This document shows positions 9,171-17,170 of a stretch of DNA of 64,000 nt, in pieces. Location of the stretch: the NCBI RefSeq assembly GCF_016405905.1, contig NZ_JAEFCB010000002.1:310001-374000 (forward strand), written 5' to 3'. This stretch comes from Variovorax sp. IB41 (GTDB taxonomy: Bacteria > Pseudomonadota > Gammaproteobacteria > Burkholderiales > Burkholderiaceae_C). The notes under the pieces were generated by a model. That model had not been told where the DNA came from. It saw only the letters and a list, made by a program, of their open reading frames with translations, and did not search any database. The translations under genes were made by a program, and so were the position numbers. Each line of letters starts with the position of its first letter. Within the stretch, counting starts at the first letter, position 1.

Positions 9171-9206
9171 ACGGGGCCGGGGATGCAATACATTCCCCGG
9201 CCCCGT
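9171..9206. other. 13-bp perfect inverted repeat in the leader of the AAA ATPase gene
   Basis: ACGGGGCCGGGGA (9171-9183) and TCCCCGGCCCCGT (9194-9206) form a perfect 13-base-pair stem with a 10-base loop. The hairpin ends 27 bases before the ATG of the ATPase. A T-rich tract (TTTTTTTC, about 9147-9154) lies upstream rather than downstream, so it is not a standard intrinsic terminator for the preceding permease gene. It may reduce read-through, or control translation of the ATPase. Confidence 0.6.
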
Positions 9207-9233
9207 ATCCATTTCAAGAAGAGAAATTCCTGC

Positions 9234-10694
9234 ATGCGCTTGGCGTCATTCCAGATCACCAACTTTCGCTCGATCAACGACAGCGGCCCCATCGACTCCC
9301 CACAGATCACGGCGATCCTCGGTCGAAATGACAGCGGCAAGTCGAACCTGCTGCGCGCGCTGCACAGCCTGAACCCGGCCGAAGGCCTCATCGAACTCAG
9401 TCCGATCAAGGACTTTCCGCGGCACCGGCGCCTGGAGGAATGCCAGGGCGACACGCCCGTCGTCGCAACGCGCTGGGCGCTCGACGAGAGCGAACGCGCC
9501 GAACTCAAGGCCATCCTTCCGCGTGCATCGGACGTGCGCCACGTCACCGCGGGCCGTGGCTATGCCGCGATGCGCTGGACCGGCTTCGAGGGCCTCGGCG
9601 AACTCTCGCTCGACGTGTCGGACATCAAGGGCAAGGTCCGCAAGATCGTGCCCGCCGTCAAGGCCGCTGCCGAGAAGGTCGCGGAAGGCGCCCGCGCCAC
9701 GCTGGAACAGGAAGCCGATGCCTTCGATGCCGCGATGATCCCGAGCCCCGACTACATCAGGTGGTCCGAAGGCGCGGTGAAGGCGCTGCAGGCCTTGCGC
9801 AAGGCGATGGCCGCGGCCGATGCCGAGCTCAGCGACAAGCAGGAGCAGATGCTGGCCGAGCTGGAGGACATGGCCCGCGCGATCGCCAACGACACGCCCG
9901 CGCTCGCGAAGGCCAGGCAATGGGTGCTCGAGAAACTGCCGCGCTTCGTGTACGTGGACGAATACCCCGCGCTGCCCGGCCGCCAGAACATCGCCGACCA
10001 CCTCGTGCGCAAGGGCTGGGGCCAGGCGACGCCCGAGCAGCGCAGCTTCGAGAAGCTCTGCAAGGTCGCGGGGCTCGATCCGCAGCAACTGCAGGACCTG
10101 CTCGAGAAGAACGACCAGGCCACGCGCAACCAGCTCGCGAACCGCGCCGGCTCGGTCGTCACGTCGGAGATCCGCCGCGTATGGAAAGACCGCGAACTCA
10201 AGGTCCGCTTCAACCTCGACGGCCCGTACATGGACACGCTGGTGTCCGACCCGAACGGCGCCTACGAGGTGGAGGTGAACCTGGACGAGCGCAGCCGCGG
10301 CTTCCAGTGGTTCTTCTCGTTCTACATCACGTTCTTTGCGGACACGCGGGGCGCGGGCGACGCGATCCTGCTGCTGGACGAGCCCGGCCTGCACCTGCAT
10401 GCGCACTCGCAGGCCGACCTGCTCGCACACTTCGAACACGACTTCGGCAACCAGATCGTCTACACGACGCACTCGCCGTTCATGGTGCCCGTGCACCGGC
10501 TGGATGCGGTGCGCACCGCCAGCATGAGCGAGGCCGCGGGCACGACGGTGAGCAACAAGGCCGAAGGCGATGCGCGGACGCTCTATCCGTTGAAGGCGGC
10601 GATCGCGCTGGCTCGGGCGAATGCAGCGCCTGTCGAGGCACCATCGGGAACAGCCGGCGAGCAGGCGGAGAGCCCGCTGGCGTACGTGGCATAA
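9234..10694 (+). CDS. OLD-like AAA family ATPase without a Toprim domain
   Basis: This 486-residue SMC/ABC-like ATPase starts with the typical F-x-I-x-NFRSI strand. It has a Walker A GRNDSGKS at residues 30-37, a helical insert (about 140-250), a degenerate signature (ERSRGFQWFFS), Walker B LLLDEP near residues 379-384 and a conserved HSP switch (TTHSPF). This is the AAA_15/AAA_21 layout used in OLD-family and many phage-defence proteins. The protein ends about 80 residues after the switch motif, leaving no room for the C-terminal Toprim nuclease of full OLD proteins. The ATG at 9234 is supported by the start of homology; the ribosome site is weak. The next genes form a toxin-antitoxin pair, so a defence role is possible but unproven. 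Confidence 0.85.
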   Translation: MRLASFQITNFRSINDSGPIDSPQITAILGRNDSGKSNLLRALHSLNPAEGLIELSPIKDFPRHRRLEECQGDTPVVATRWALDESERAELKAILPRASDVRHVTAGRGYAAMRWTGFEGLGELSLDVSDIKGKVRKIVPAVKAAAEKVAEGARATLEQEADAFDAAMIPSPDYIRWSEGAVKALQALRKAMAAADAELSDKQEQMLAELEDMARAIANDTPALAKARQWVLEKLPRFVYVDEYPALPGRQNIADHLVRKGWGQATPEQRSFEKLCKVAGLDPQQLQDLLEKNDQATRNQLANRAGSVVTSEIRRVWKDRELKVRFNLDGPYMDTLVSDPNGAYEVEVNLDERSRGFQWFFSFYITFFADTRGAGDAILLLDEPGLHLHAHSQADLLAHFEHDFGNQIVYTTHSPFMVPVHRLDAVRTASMSEAAGTTVSNKAEGDARTLYPLKAAIALARANAAPVEAPSGTAGEQAESPLAYVA

Positions 10695-10733
10695 GCCTGC
10701 GTCGCACCTCTCAGGCGGCGGATACGTTCGATC

Positions 10734-11048
10734 TCAAACGGCGCCGACCATGCGCCGCATGAGCAGGCCCTTCAAGTCTCTTCGCGTGTCGCAGACGAGG
10801 TGGTTGTAGGCGACATCCACCCGTGCTTCGTAAATGATGCGGTTCATGCCCGAGATGACTTGCCGGTACTGGGCCGCGTTCAGATTTTCCAGCTCCTCCG
10901 GAATTCGGCCCGCCAGGGGATGCGCTTGGATCATCGCGACGGATTGCTTGATCTTTTCGTAGCTCGCCGCCCAGGTTTCCGTGCTGAAGTTGTAGCGCCG
11001 CAGGTCCTTCAGGTCGGCCTCGGCGGACCGCAGGAACACAACCTTCAT
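10734..11048 (-). CDS. ParE/RelE-superfamily toxin
   Basis: This 104-residue basic protein has the RelE/ParE fold pattern: an opening strand with SAEADLKDLRRY, a helical hairpin containing HPLAGRIPEEL, then strands with the typical RIIYEARVD segment and a C-terminal RRDL helix. ParE members poison DNA gyrase and RelE members cleave mRNA on ribosomes; which applies here cannot be read from sequence. The start overlaps the antitoxin stop (ATGA), the usual arrangement with the antitoxin gene first. It is convergent with the AAA ATPase gene. Confidence 0.88.
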   Translation of the reverse strand: MKVVFLRSAEADLKDLRRYNFSTETWAASYEKIKQSVAMIQAHPLAGRIPEELENLNAAQYRQVISGMNRIIYEARVDVAYNHLVCDTRRDLKGLLMRRMVGAV

Positions 11049-11317
11049 GGGGTGTGTTCTTGGTCCAGGTCGGCGAACACTTCGTCCGCAGGCCGGAATT
11101 GGCCCTGCTCAATTTCGCGATTGCCGAGCGCCAGGACTTTCAGGAGGGCGAGGGTCGCTTCCTGTTCTTCGTAAGAGCGCACATCCATCACCACGAGCTT
11201 GGCCTCGCCGTTCTGGGTAATGACCATGGGCTCGCGGGTGTCCGAGAGGGTCTTCACGATGTCCGCGGCATGGCTCTTGAGATAGCTGATGGGTTTGACC
11301 TGCGTGGAGAAATTCAT
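11045..11317 (-). CDS. Phd/YefM-family antitoxin
   Basis: This 90-residue antitoxin has the Phd/YefM N-terminal DNA-binding fold: KPISYLKSHAADI followed by EPMVITQNGEAKLVVMD and a YEE helix. The C-terminal 30 residues are acidic and would wrap the toxin. It is the first gene of the pair and should repress its own promoter, in the 78-base gap before the LysR gene. The start ATG 11317 is preceded by AGGGAGAGC. The toxin gene overlaps its stop by four bases. Confidence 0.9.
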   Translation of the reverse strand: MNFSTQVKPISYLKSHAADIVKTLSDTREPMVITQNGEAKLVVMDVRSYEEQEATLALLKVLALGNREIEQGQFRPADEVFADLDQEHTP

Positions 11318-11395
11318 TGCGCTCTCCCTGTGGTGGTTGATCGGACTGGTTATGGTCTGAATTCGGTTTTCTCCTGCTGAACGCCGCGTACAGCG

Positions 11396-12295
11396 TCATG
11401 GCTCATGTCCGGCCGCCTCGAAGATGTCGCGCAGCCACTGCGTGAACACGCGCACGCGCGCCGACAGCTGGCGGTTCTGCGAATACAGCACTGTCACCGG
11501 CATCGGCGGCGGCGCGAAATCGGGCATCAGCACTTTCAGCCGGCCGTCCGCGAGCTCGGCGGCCACGCGGTAGCGCGGCACCTGCACCAGCCCGAGCCCC
11601 GCGACCGATGAGCCCGTGTAGAGATCGGTGCCGGTCACCGAGACGGTCGCCGGCAGGTCCACGGTCGTCACCTGGCCATTCACCGTGAATTCGAGCGGCA
11701 CCACCTTGCCCGTGCCGCTGGAGATGTAGTTGACCGCGCGGTGCGAGGCCAGCGCTTCGATGCTGTCGGGCTCGCCGTAGCGCGCGAGGTAGTCGGGGCT
11801 CGCGACCGTCACCTGCGGCAGCAGCGCGACGCGCCGCCCGACCATCGACGAGTCCTGCAGCGTGCCCGCGCGCAGCACGCAGTCGACGCCTTCGCGCACG
11901 AGGTCGACGAGCCGGTCGTCCTCGCCGATGTGCAACTGCAGCTCCGGGTAACGCGCGAGAAATTCCGGCAGCGCCGGCACCACGAAGTGCCGCGCGAGCG
12001 TGCCCTGCAGGTTCACGCGCAGCAGGCCCTTGGGCGCCTCGTTGCGGAACGACCCTTCTGCCTCTTCCATGTCGGCCAGCAGGCGCACGCAGCGGCGGTA
12101 ATAGGCCTCGCCGTCCTGCGTGAGGCGCACGGTGCGGGTGGTGCGCTCCAGCAGGCGCGTGCCGATGCGCTCTTCCATGCGCTTGATGAGCGTGGTGACG
12201 GTGGCGCGCGGGATCTGCAGGTCTTCGGAGGCCTGCGTGAAGCTCTGGCGCTCGGCGATGCGCACGAAGGCCTGCATTTCCTGGAAGCGGTCCAT
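11396..12295 (-). CDS. LysR-type transcriptional regulator
   Basis: This 299-residue regulator has an N-terminal winged HTH (residues 1-60, with SFTQASEDLQIPRATVTTLI) and a LysR substrate-binding domain. It belongs to the broad group that opens MDRFQEMQAFVRIAE, many members of which control adjacent oxidoreductase genes. It is transcribed away from two short-chain dehydrogenase genes, with a 126-base shared promoter region. The likely role is control of those genes; the effector is unknown. Confidence 0.92.
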   Translation of the reverse strand: MDRFQEMQAFVRIAERQSFTQASEDLQIPRATVTTLIKRMEERIGTRLLERTTRTVRLTQDGEAYYRRCVRLLADMEEAEGSFRNEAPKGLLRVNLQGTLARHFVVPALPEFLARYPELQLHIGEDDRLVDLVREGVDCVLRAGTLQDSSMVGRRVALLPQVTVASPDYLARYGEPDSIEALASHRAVNYISSGTGKVVPLEFTVNGQVTTVDLPATVSVTGTDLYTGSSVAGLGLVQVPRYRVAAELADGRLKVLMPDFAPPPMPVTVLYSQNRQLSARVRVFTQWLRDIFEAAGHEP

Positions 12296-12421
12296 GGGGG
12301 CGCGCGTGCTGGCTATTGTTTAAGTGAATGGAATTGTATTGGCGATTTGCGGGTGATTATCTTTTGGACGGAACGATCGATCATTCGTCTCACCAACCAA
12401 CCACTGCAAAGGAATCGCACC
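12296..12421. promoter_or_regulatory. Shared promoter region between the LysR gene and the SDR genes
   Basis: This 126-base region is notably more AT-rich than its surroundings. It contains a GATCGATC-centred imperfect palindrome (AACGATCGATCATT, about 12369-12382), a plausible LysR site 40-55 bases before the SDR start. No unambiguous -35/-10 pair was picked. AAAGGAATCG before 12422 is the ribosome site of the first SDR. Confidence 0.35.
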
Positions 12422-13177
12422 ATGACCACCACCAGCAACACCATCCGCAACGCCCGGGTCGCCATCGTCACCGGCGCATCGCGCGGCATCGGCGCCGCCG
12501 TCGCGCAGCGCCTCTCCAAGGACGGCTTCGCCGTCGCCGTCAACTACGCCACGGGCTCGGCGCAGGCCGATGCGCTGGTCGCCGAACTCACGGCAGCCGG
12601 CGGCAAGGCCATCGCGGTCAAGGCCGACGTGGCCAGCGCCGACGAAGTGCGCGTCATGTTCGACACCGTCGAGGCGCAGCTGGGCAAGGTCGACGTGCTG
12701 GTCAACAACGCCGGCGTGCTCAAGACCGTGCCGCTGGCCGACCACACCGACGCGCTCTACGACCAGACCTTCGACATCAACGTGCGCGGCACCTTCAACA
12801 CGCTGCGCGAAGCGGCCACGCGGTTGAACGAGGGCGGGCGCATCGTCAACTTCTCGAGCACCACGCTCGCGCTGAACATGCCCGGCTACGCGATCTACAA
12901 CGCCACCAAGGCGGCGGTCGAGGCCTTCACGCACGTGTTCGCCAAGGAACTGCGCGGCCGCAACGTCACGGTGAACGCCGTGGCGCCGGGCCCGATCGCG
13001 ACCTCGCTCTTTCTGGACGGCAAGACCGACGAGCAGATCCAGGCCTTCGCCAAGATGCCGCCGCTGCAGCGCCTGGGCCAGCCGGAGGACATCGCCTCGG
13101 TGGTGGCCTTCCTGGCCGGTCCCGATGCGGGCTGGGTCAACGGCCAGATCCTGCGCGCCAACGGCGGCGTTGCCTGA
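12422..13177 (+). CDS. Short-chain dehydrogenase/reductase (3-ketoacyl-ACP reductase-like)
   Basis: This classical SDR of 251 residues has the NAD(P) motif TGASRGIG near residues 19-26, NNAG near 96-99, a catalytic Ser in NFSST, and the YxxxK pair in YNATK. The sequence around the cofactor site and the C-terminal GQILRANGG resemble FabG-like 3-oxoacyl reductases and glucose dehydrogenase-like enzymes. The substrate cannot be fixed. It is divergent from a LysR regulator and followed 53 bases later by a second SDR, so the two are likely co-transcribed. Confidence 0.9.
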   Translation: MTTTSNTIRNARVAIVTGASRGIGAAVAQRLSKDGFAVAVNYATGSAQADALVAELTAAGGKAIAVKADVASADEVRVMFDTVEAQLGKVDVLVNNAGVLKTVPLADHTDALYDQTFDINVRGTFNTLREAATRLNEGGRIVNFSSTTLALNMPGYAIYNATKAAVEAFTHVFAKELRGRNVTVNAVAPGPIATSLFLDGKTDEQIQAFAKMPPLQRLGQPEDIASVVAFLAGPDAGWVNGQILRANGGVA

Positions 13178-13230
13178 ATCCGCTCATTCATTCACCTGTT
13201 CGACCCAACCCGATCTCTCGGAGAAACACC

Positions 13231-14127
13231 ATGCAAAAGCAAATCATCCTGGTCACCGGCGCAGGCACCGGCATCGGCAAGCTCAGCGCGCAATCGCTGG
13301 CGGAAGCCGGCCATGTGGTCTACGCGTCGATGCGCGACATCGCGGGCCGCAACAGTGGCCGCGCCGCCGAGATGCGCAGTTACGCCGCGGCCCACGGCCT
13401 GCAGCTGCACCCGCTCGAACTCGACGTGCTCTCGCAGGCATCGGCCGATGCCGCCGCCGCCACCATCGTGCGCGAGCAGGGCCACATCGACGTGGTGATG
13501 CAGAACGCCGGCCACCTCGTGGTCGGTCCGACCGAGGCCTTCACGCCGGAAGAGATCGTCAAGGTGTTCGACACCAACGTGCTCGGCGCCCAGCGCGTGA
13601 ACCGCGCGGTGCTGCCGTACCTGCGCAAGCAAGAGTCCGGCTTGATGCTGTGGATCAGCAGCAGCACGACCAAGGGCGGTTTCCCGCCGTTCATGGGCCC
13701 CTACGGCGCGGCCAAGGCGGCGATGGATTCGCTGGCCGTCACGCTGGCCTACGAGATCGCGCGCTTCGGCATCGAGACCTCGATCATGGTGCCCGGCGCC
13801 TTCACCCAGGGCACCGACCACTTCCCGAGCGCCGGCAAGCCCGCCGACGCTGCCACCACGGCCGCCTACGGCCGCTACGACGGCGTGATGGACCGGATCG
13901 GCCAGAGCCTCTCGGCGCTGATGCCCGACGACGCCGATCCGCAGGCTGTGGCCGACGAGATCGTGCGCATCGTGGGCCTGCCGGCCGGCCAGCGCCCGAT
14001 GCGCTCGGTGATCGACTTCGTGGGCGATGGCGCCAAGGAAGTGTTCGAGGTGTCGGAGCGCGTGCGCATCGACTTCGCGCACCGCATCGGCATGGGCGAC
14101 CTGCTCGAAGCGAAGATCAAGCGCTGA
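13231..14127 (+). CDS. Short-chain dehydrogenase/reductase
   Basis: This 298-residue SDR has TGAGTGIGK at the cofactor site (about residues 9-17), SSST as the catalytic serine segment, and YGAAK as the Tyr/Lys pair. The usual NNAG is QNAG. A C-terminal extension of about 50 residues follows the Rossmann core. It lies downstream of the LysR-divergent SDR with its own ribosome site (GGAGAAACACC before ATG 13231). The substrate is unknown; the long C-terminus separates it from FabG types. Confidence 0.88.
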   Translation: MQKQIILVTGAGTGIGKLSAQSLAEAGHVVYASMRDIAGRNSGRAAEMRSYAAAHGLQLHPLELDVLSQASADAAAATIVREQGHIDVVMQNAGHLVVGPTEAFTPEEIVKVFDTNVLGAQRVNRAVLPYLRKQESGLMLWISSSTTKGGFPPFMGPYGAAKAAMDSLAVTLAYEIARFGIETSIMVPGAFTQGTDHFPSAGKPADAATTAAYGRYDGVMDRIGQSLSALMPDDADPQAVADEIVRIVGLPAGQRPMRSVIDFVGDGAKEVFEVSERVRIDFAHRIGMGDLLEAKIKR

Positions 14128-14180
14128 AAGCCGGGGAGGGCGTCACGAAAATCCGGTGGATCTTCCTGTCCAATAGCGGC

Positions 14181-14405
14181 ATGGACTATCCACCGAACGA
14201 GCTCGCGGAGCGCCTGACCGAACTCGAAATCAAGTCGAGCTACGCCGACGACCTGCTGGAGCAGCTGAACATGACGATCTACCGGCAACAGCAGCAGATC
14301 GACAGCCTGATCCAGCAGGTGGCGCACCTGCGGCAGCAGAGCCAGAACGCGGGGCAGGATGGCGCGGCGCGTAACCTGCGCGACGAACTGCCGCCGCACT
14401 ATTGA
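14181..14405 (+). CDS. slyX: SlyX family protein
   Basis: This 74-residue protein is almost entirely a coiled coil (ERLTELEIKSSYADDLLEQLN then RQQQQIDSLIQQV) and ends in the characteristic PPHY. This is the SlyX family: small proteins of unknown biochemical role found near FKBP genes in enterics. The start ATG 14181 is the only one fitting family length. It ends 10 bases before the end of the convergent trhA-like gene, so no terminator fits between them. Confidence 0.9.
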   Translation: MDYPPNELAERLTELEIKSSYADDLLEQLNMTIYRQQQQIDSLIQQVAHLRQQSQNAGQDGAARNLRDELPPHY

Positions 14406-14415
14406 AAGAGAAAGC

Positions 14416-15117
14416 TCAGCCGTGCGAGTGCCAGAGCACGGCGAAGAAATGGCAGGTGCTGCCGGCCAGCACGAAGAGGTGCCACACCGAATGGGCGAAG
14501 CGCACCTTGTTGTCGAACAGGAAGACGACGGCACCCGCGGTATAGAAAAGCCCACCGGCCACGAGCCAACCCAGCCCCGCCGGTGACATGCGCTCGTACA
14601 GCGGCACCGCCGCCATCAGCGCCATCCAGCCCATCGCCACATAGAGCCCGGTCGACCACAGCGGATGCTGCAACCGGTTGAAGAGCTTGGCGCCCACGCC
14701 GAGCGCGGCGGCGGCGCAGATCGCGCCGAACAGCGTCCACCCCCACGGCCCGCGCAGCACGCCGAACAAAAAAGGCATGTAGCTGCCCGCGATGAACAGG
14801 TAGATGGCCGCGTGGTCCAGCCGATTGAACCAGGCCTTGGCGCGGCCGATCGGCAGCGCGTGGTACAGCGTGGAGATGAGATACAGCACGATGGCCGTGC
14901 CCGCGAAGAGCGAGACGCCAACCACGCTCGCGGCCTGGCCCTTCTGCGCGGCGCTGTAGACCAGGATCGGCAGCGAGGCGATCGCCAGAGCCAGCCCGAG
15001 GCCGTGGCTCAGGGCGTTGAAGAGTTCTTCCATCGCGGTCTGGTCGCGGGCCGCGGAGGCTGGCTTCTTTGAGTCGGCGGGAAAGGGCTGCGGCTGCACG
15101 GGCGGGCTATTCGTCAT
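14416..15117 (-). CDS. trhA: TrhA/hemolysin III family membrane protein
   Basis: This 233-residue integral membrane protein has about seven hydrophobic helices starting near residue 38. It carries the Hly-III/progestin-receptor family signatures EELFNALSHGLG near residue 30, STLYHALP and DHAAIYLFIAGSY in the middle, and HLFVLAGSTCHF near the C-terminus. The conserved His and Asp residues are the likely zinc-site ligands of this superfamily. E. coli TrhA controls membrane energetics; the toxin-like name is historical. A Pro/Gln-rich cytoplasmic N-terminus of 25 residues precedes the core. Confidence 0.9.
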   Translation of the reverse strand: MTNSPPVQPQPFPADSKKPASAARDQTAMEELFNALSHGLGLALAIASLPILVYSAAQKGQAASVVGVSLFAGTAIVLYLISTLYHALPIGRAKAWFNRLDHAAIYLFIAGSYMPFLFGVLRGPWGWTLFGAICAAAALGVGAKLFNRLQHPLWSTGLYVAMGWMALMAAVPLYERMSPAGLGWLVAGGLFYTAGAVVFLFDNKVRFAHSVWHLFVLAGSTCHFFAVLWHSHG

Positions 15118-15179
15118 CAGGAACAGAACCTCTGGAATCGGTTTTGGTTCCGCAATGCGCGCGAAACCGGCAGATCATG

Positions 15180-15740
15180 TTACTTGACCTGCTGTTTGCC
15201 AAGTTTGCGCGCCAATGTGCGCCGATGCATGCCGAGCCGCCTTGCAGTCTCGGAGATATTGAAGCCGGTCTCGGCCAGCATCTCGTGGATGCGCTCCCAC
15301 TCGAGCGTCTTGATCGAGGTCGAGCGGTTGGTCAGCTCCACCTCGGTGGTGCCGGCGGCGCGGCCGAAGGCGGCCTCGATGTCGTCGGTGTTCGAGGGCT
15401 TGGCCAGGTAATGGCAGGCGCCCAGCTTGATGGCTTCCACGGCGGTGGCGATGCTGGCAAAACCCGTGAGCACCACGATCAGCATCTTCGGATCGTGCTG
15501 GTGGAGCATCTGCACGCAGGCCAGGCCCGAGGCCTCGCCGTTGAGCTTCAGGTCGACCACCGCGTAGCCTGGTGATTGATCGGGCGACCGGGTTTCCAGC
15601 AGCGCCTGAACCTCGTCGGCATTGCTCGCGTGCACCACCGCATAGCCGCGGCGCTCGAAGGAGCGGCTGAGCGTGCGCGCGAAGGCGCCGTCGTCCTCGA
15701 CGATCAGCAACTGGCGTGGGGCTTCGGCGGTTTCGGTCAT
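15180..15740 (-). CDS. regA: RegA/PrrA/ActR-type redox response regulator
   Basis: This 186-residue regulator has a receiver domain (residues 10-125; acidic pair near 15-17, phospho-acceptor Asp 63 in VVDLKLNG, Lys 114 in AKPS), a short linker and a Fis-type HTH (147-182). The HTH contains GMHRRTLARKL, nearly identical to the RegA/PrrA/ActR recognition helix. RegA proteins switch respiratory, carbon- and nitrogen-fixation genes with redox state. The ATG at 15740 overlaps the end of the kinase gene, as is common for regBA. Position downstream of cyoABCD and SURF1 suggests the quinol oxidase is one of its targets. Confidence 0.93.
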   Translation of the reverse strand: MTETAEAPRQLLIVEDDGAFARTLSRSFERRGYAVVHASNADEVQALLETRSPDQSPGYAVVDLKLNGEASGLACVQMLHQHDPKMLIVVLTGFASIATAVEAIKLGACHYLAKPSNTDDIEAAFGRAAGTTEVELTNRSTSIKTLEWERIHEMLAETGFNISETARRLGMHRRTLARKLGKQQVK

Positions 15741-17170
15741 GGCTTTGCTTTGGCGATGGGCTCGAGGGGCTCGGCCGGCGCGACCTCTTCGTCGTCGCCT
15801 TCCTCTTCTTCGAGCACGATGGCCGCGAGCGGCAGCGTGACGGTCACGATCGCCCCGCCCTCGGGCCGGTTGCGCGCCGCGACGCGGCCGCCCAGGGTGC
15901 GCGCCACGTTGGCGACAAGGAACAGCCCGAGCCCGCCGCCCGGTCGGCCCTTGCTCGACTGGTAGGGCTTGCCGAATTCCTTGAGGATGGCCGGCAGGAA
16001 GCCCGGGCCGGCGTCGGTGACCGCGATCGTCAGCGCGTCGGCATCGTGCGACGCTTCGAGGCGCAGCCAGTGCGGCGAGGCCTCCAGGGCGTTGTCGAGC
16101 ACGTTGCAGATCATCTGCTTGAAGGCCGAGTCGGAGACCATGGGCAGGTCCTGGCCGAAGCGGTTGTCGTAGTCGAACTCCTCGACCGGGCGCGTGGCGC
16201 GCCATTCCTCCACGAGGTCGTCCAGGAAGGTGCTGACCGTGGTTTCCTCCGACGATTCGCCGCGCGCCTCGCCGGCCGACAGGAGGATGCCGCTCACGAT
16301 GCTCTTGCAGCGCTGGATCTGCAGTTCCATCTCGGCCACTTCTGTCAGCAGCTCGGGGTCGGAGCTGAAGTGCGGCAGCCGGCGCCAGTCGCCCAGGATC
16401 ACCGCCAGCGTGGCCAGCGGCGTGCCCAGCTCGTGCGCGGCGCCCGAGGCGAGCAGGCCCATGCGCACGATGTGCTCTTCTTCCGAGGCGCGCTGGCGCA
16501 GGTCTGCCAGCCGCGCATCGCGCGCGCGCAGGTTGCCGCTGATGCGGGTGATGAAGATCACCAGCAGCGCCGCGTTGAGCGCGAAGCACACCAGCATGCC
16601 CTGGATGTAGGGGCTCCAGAGGCCCCGGTGGTGGTCCAGCGGCAGCGCGAGCGGGCGCGAGAACAGCGCCAGCCCCGCGAAGCACAGGCTGGTGATGACC
16701 ACGATGGTCCAGGTCGACCAGGCCTTCAGCAGCACAGCGCCCAGGATCACCTGCAGCAGATACAGAAAGACGAACGGGTTGGTCGCGCCGCCGCTCAGGT
16801 AGAGCTGCGCCGTGAGCGTGGTCACGTCGACCAGAAGCGCGAGGAACAGCTCTCCATTGGTCACCCGGCGGTGGGTGCGCGAGCGCAGCAGGCTCACCAT
16901 GTTGAAGAGCGCGAGACAGGTGAGCACCTGCAGCATGTTGTCCAGCGGCAGCCGGATGCCGAAGCCGTAGTGCACCACCAGGATGGTGGCCACCTGCCCG
17001 ACCACCGCGAACCAGCGCAGCTGGATCAGCTGCTGCATGTTCTTGTGGCCGGTGGCGTTGTCCAGGCTCGCCACGCCGGCGCGCGGGGCGTGCAGCTCGC
17101 CCGCGACCGCTGCCACGGTTTCAGTCGCGATGCGCATCGGGGCGGGGGCGGGGGTCGGCATGGGCCGCAT
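15737..17170 (-). CDS. regB: RegB/PrrB-type redox sensor histidine kinase
   Basis: This is a membrane kinase of 477 residues from ATG 17170, with five to six N-terminal helices. It contains the RegB-specific quinone-binding motif GGATNPF (127-133), the H-box ASGAAHELGTPL with phospho-His 246, a Cys in the redox box (QIQRCKSI, Cys 288), and the N and G boxes of the ATPase domain (DNALEAS, DAGPGF, GGGLGLFL). The Cys matches the redox-active Cys of Rhodobacter RegB by context. A Glu/Asp-rich C-terminal tail is unusual. The start is uncertain: TTG 17191, ATG 17161 and ATG 17137 are alternatives, and all overlap the SURF1 gene end. Confidence 0.93.
   Translation of the reverse strand: MRPMPTPAPAPMRIATETVAAVAGELHAPRAGVASLDNATGHKNMQQLIQLRWFAVVGQVATILVVHYGFGIRLPLDNMLQVLTCLALFNMVSLLRSRTHRRVTNGELFLALLVDVTTLTAQLYLSGGATNPFVFLYLLQVILGAVLLKAWSTWTIVVITSLCFAGLALFSRPLALPLDHHRGLWSPYIQGMLVCFALNAALLVIFITRISGNLRARDARLADLRQRASEEEHIVRMGLLASGAAHELGTPLATLAVILGDWRRLPHFSSDPELLTEVAEMELQIQRCKSIVSGILLSAGEARGESSEETTVSTFLDDLVEEWRATRPVEEFDYDNRFGQDLPMVSDSAFKQMICNVLDNALEASPHWLRLEASHDADALTIAVTDAGPGFLPAILKEFGKPYQSSKGRPGGGLGLFLVANVARTLGGRVAARNRPEGGAIVTVTLPLAAIVLEEEEGDDEEVAPAEPLEPIAKAKP

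Noticed and set aside
9171-9206. Intrinsic terminator of the YbbP-like gene
   Set aside because: The stem is strong, but no T-run follows on the plus strand; the T-tract lies before the hairpin.
9234-10694. Calling the ATPase GajA (Gabija) or a full OLD nuclease
   Set aside because: No Toprim domain follows the ATPase domain and no UvrD-like GajB helicase is adjacent.
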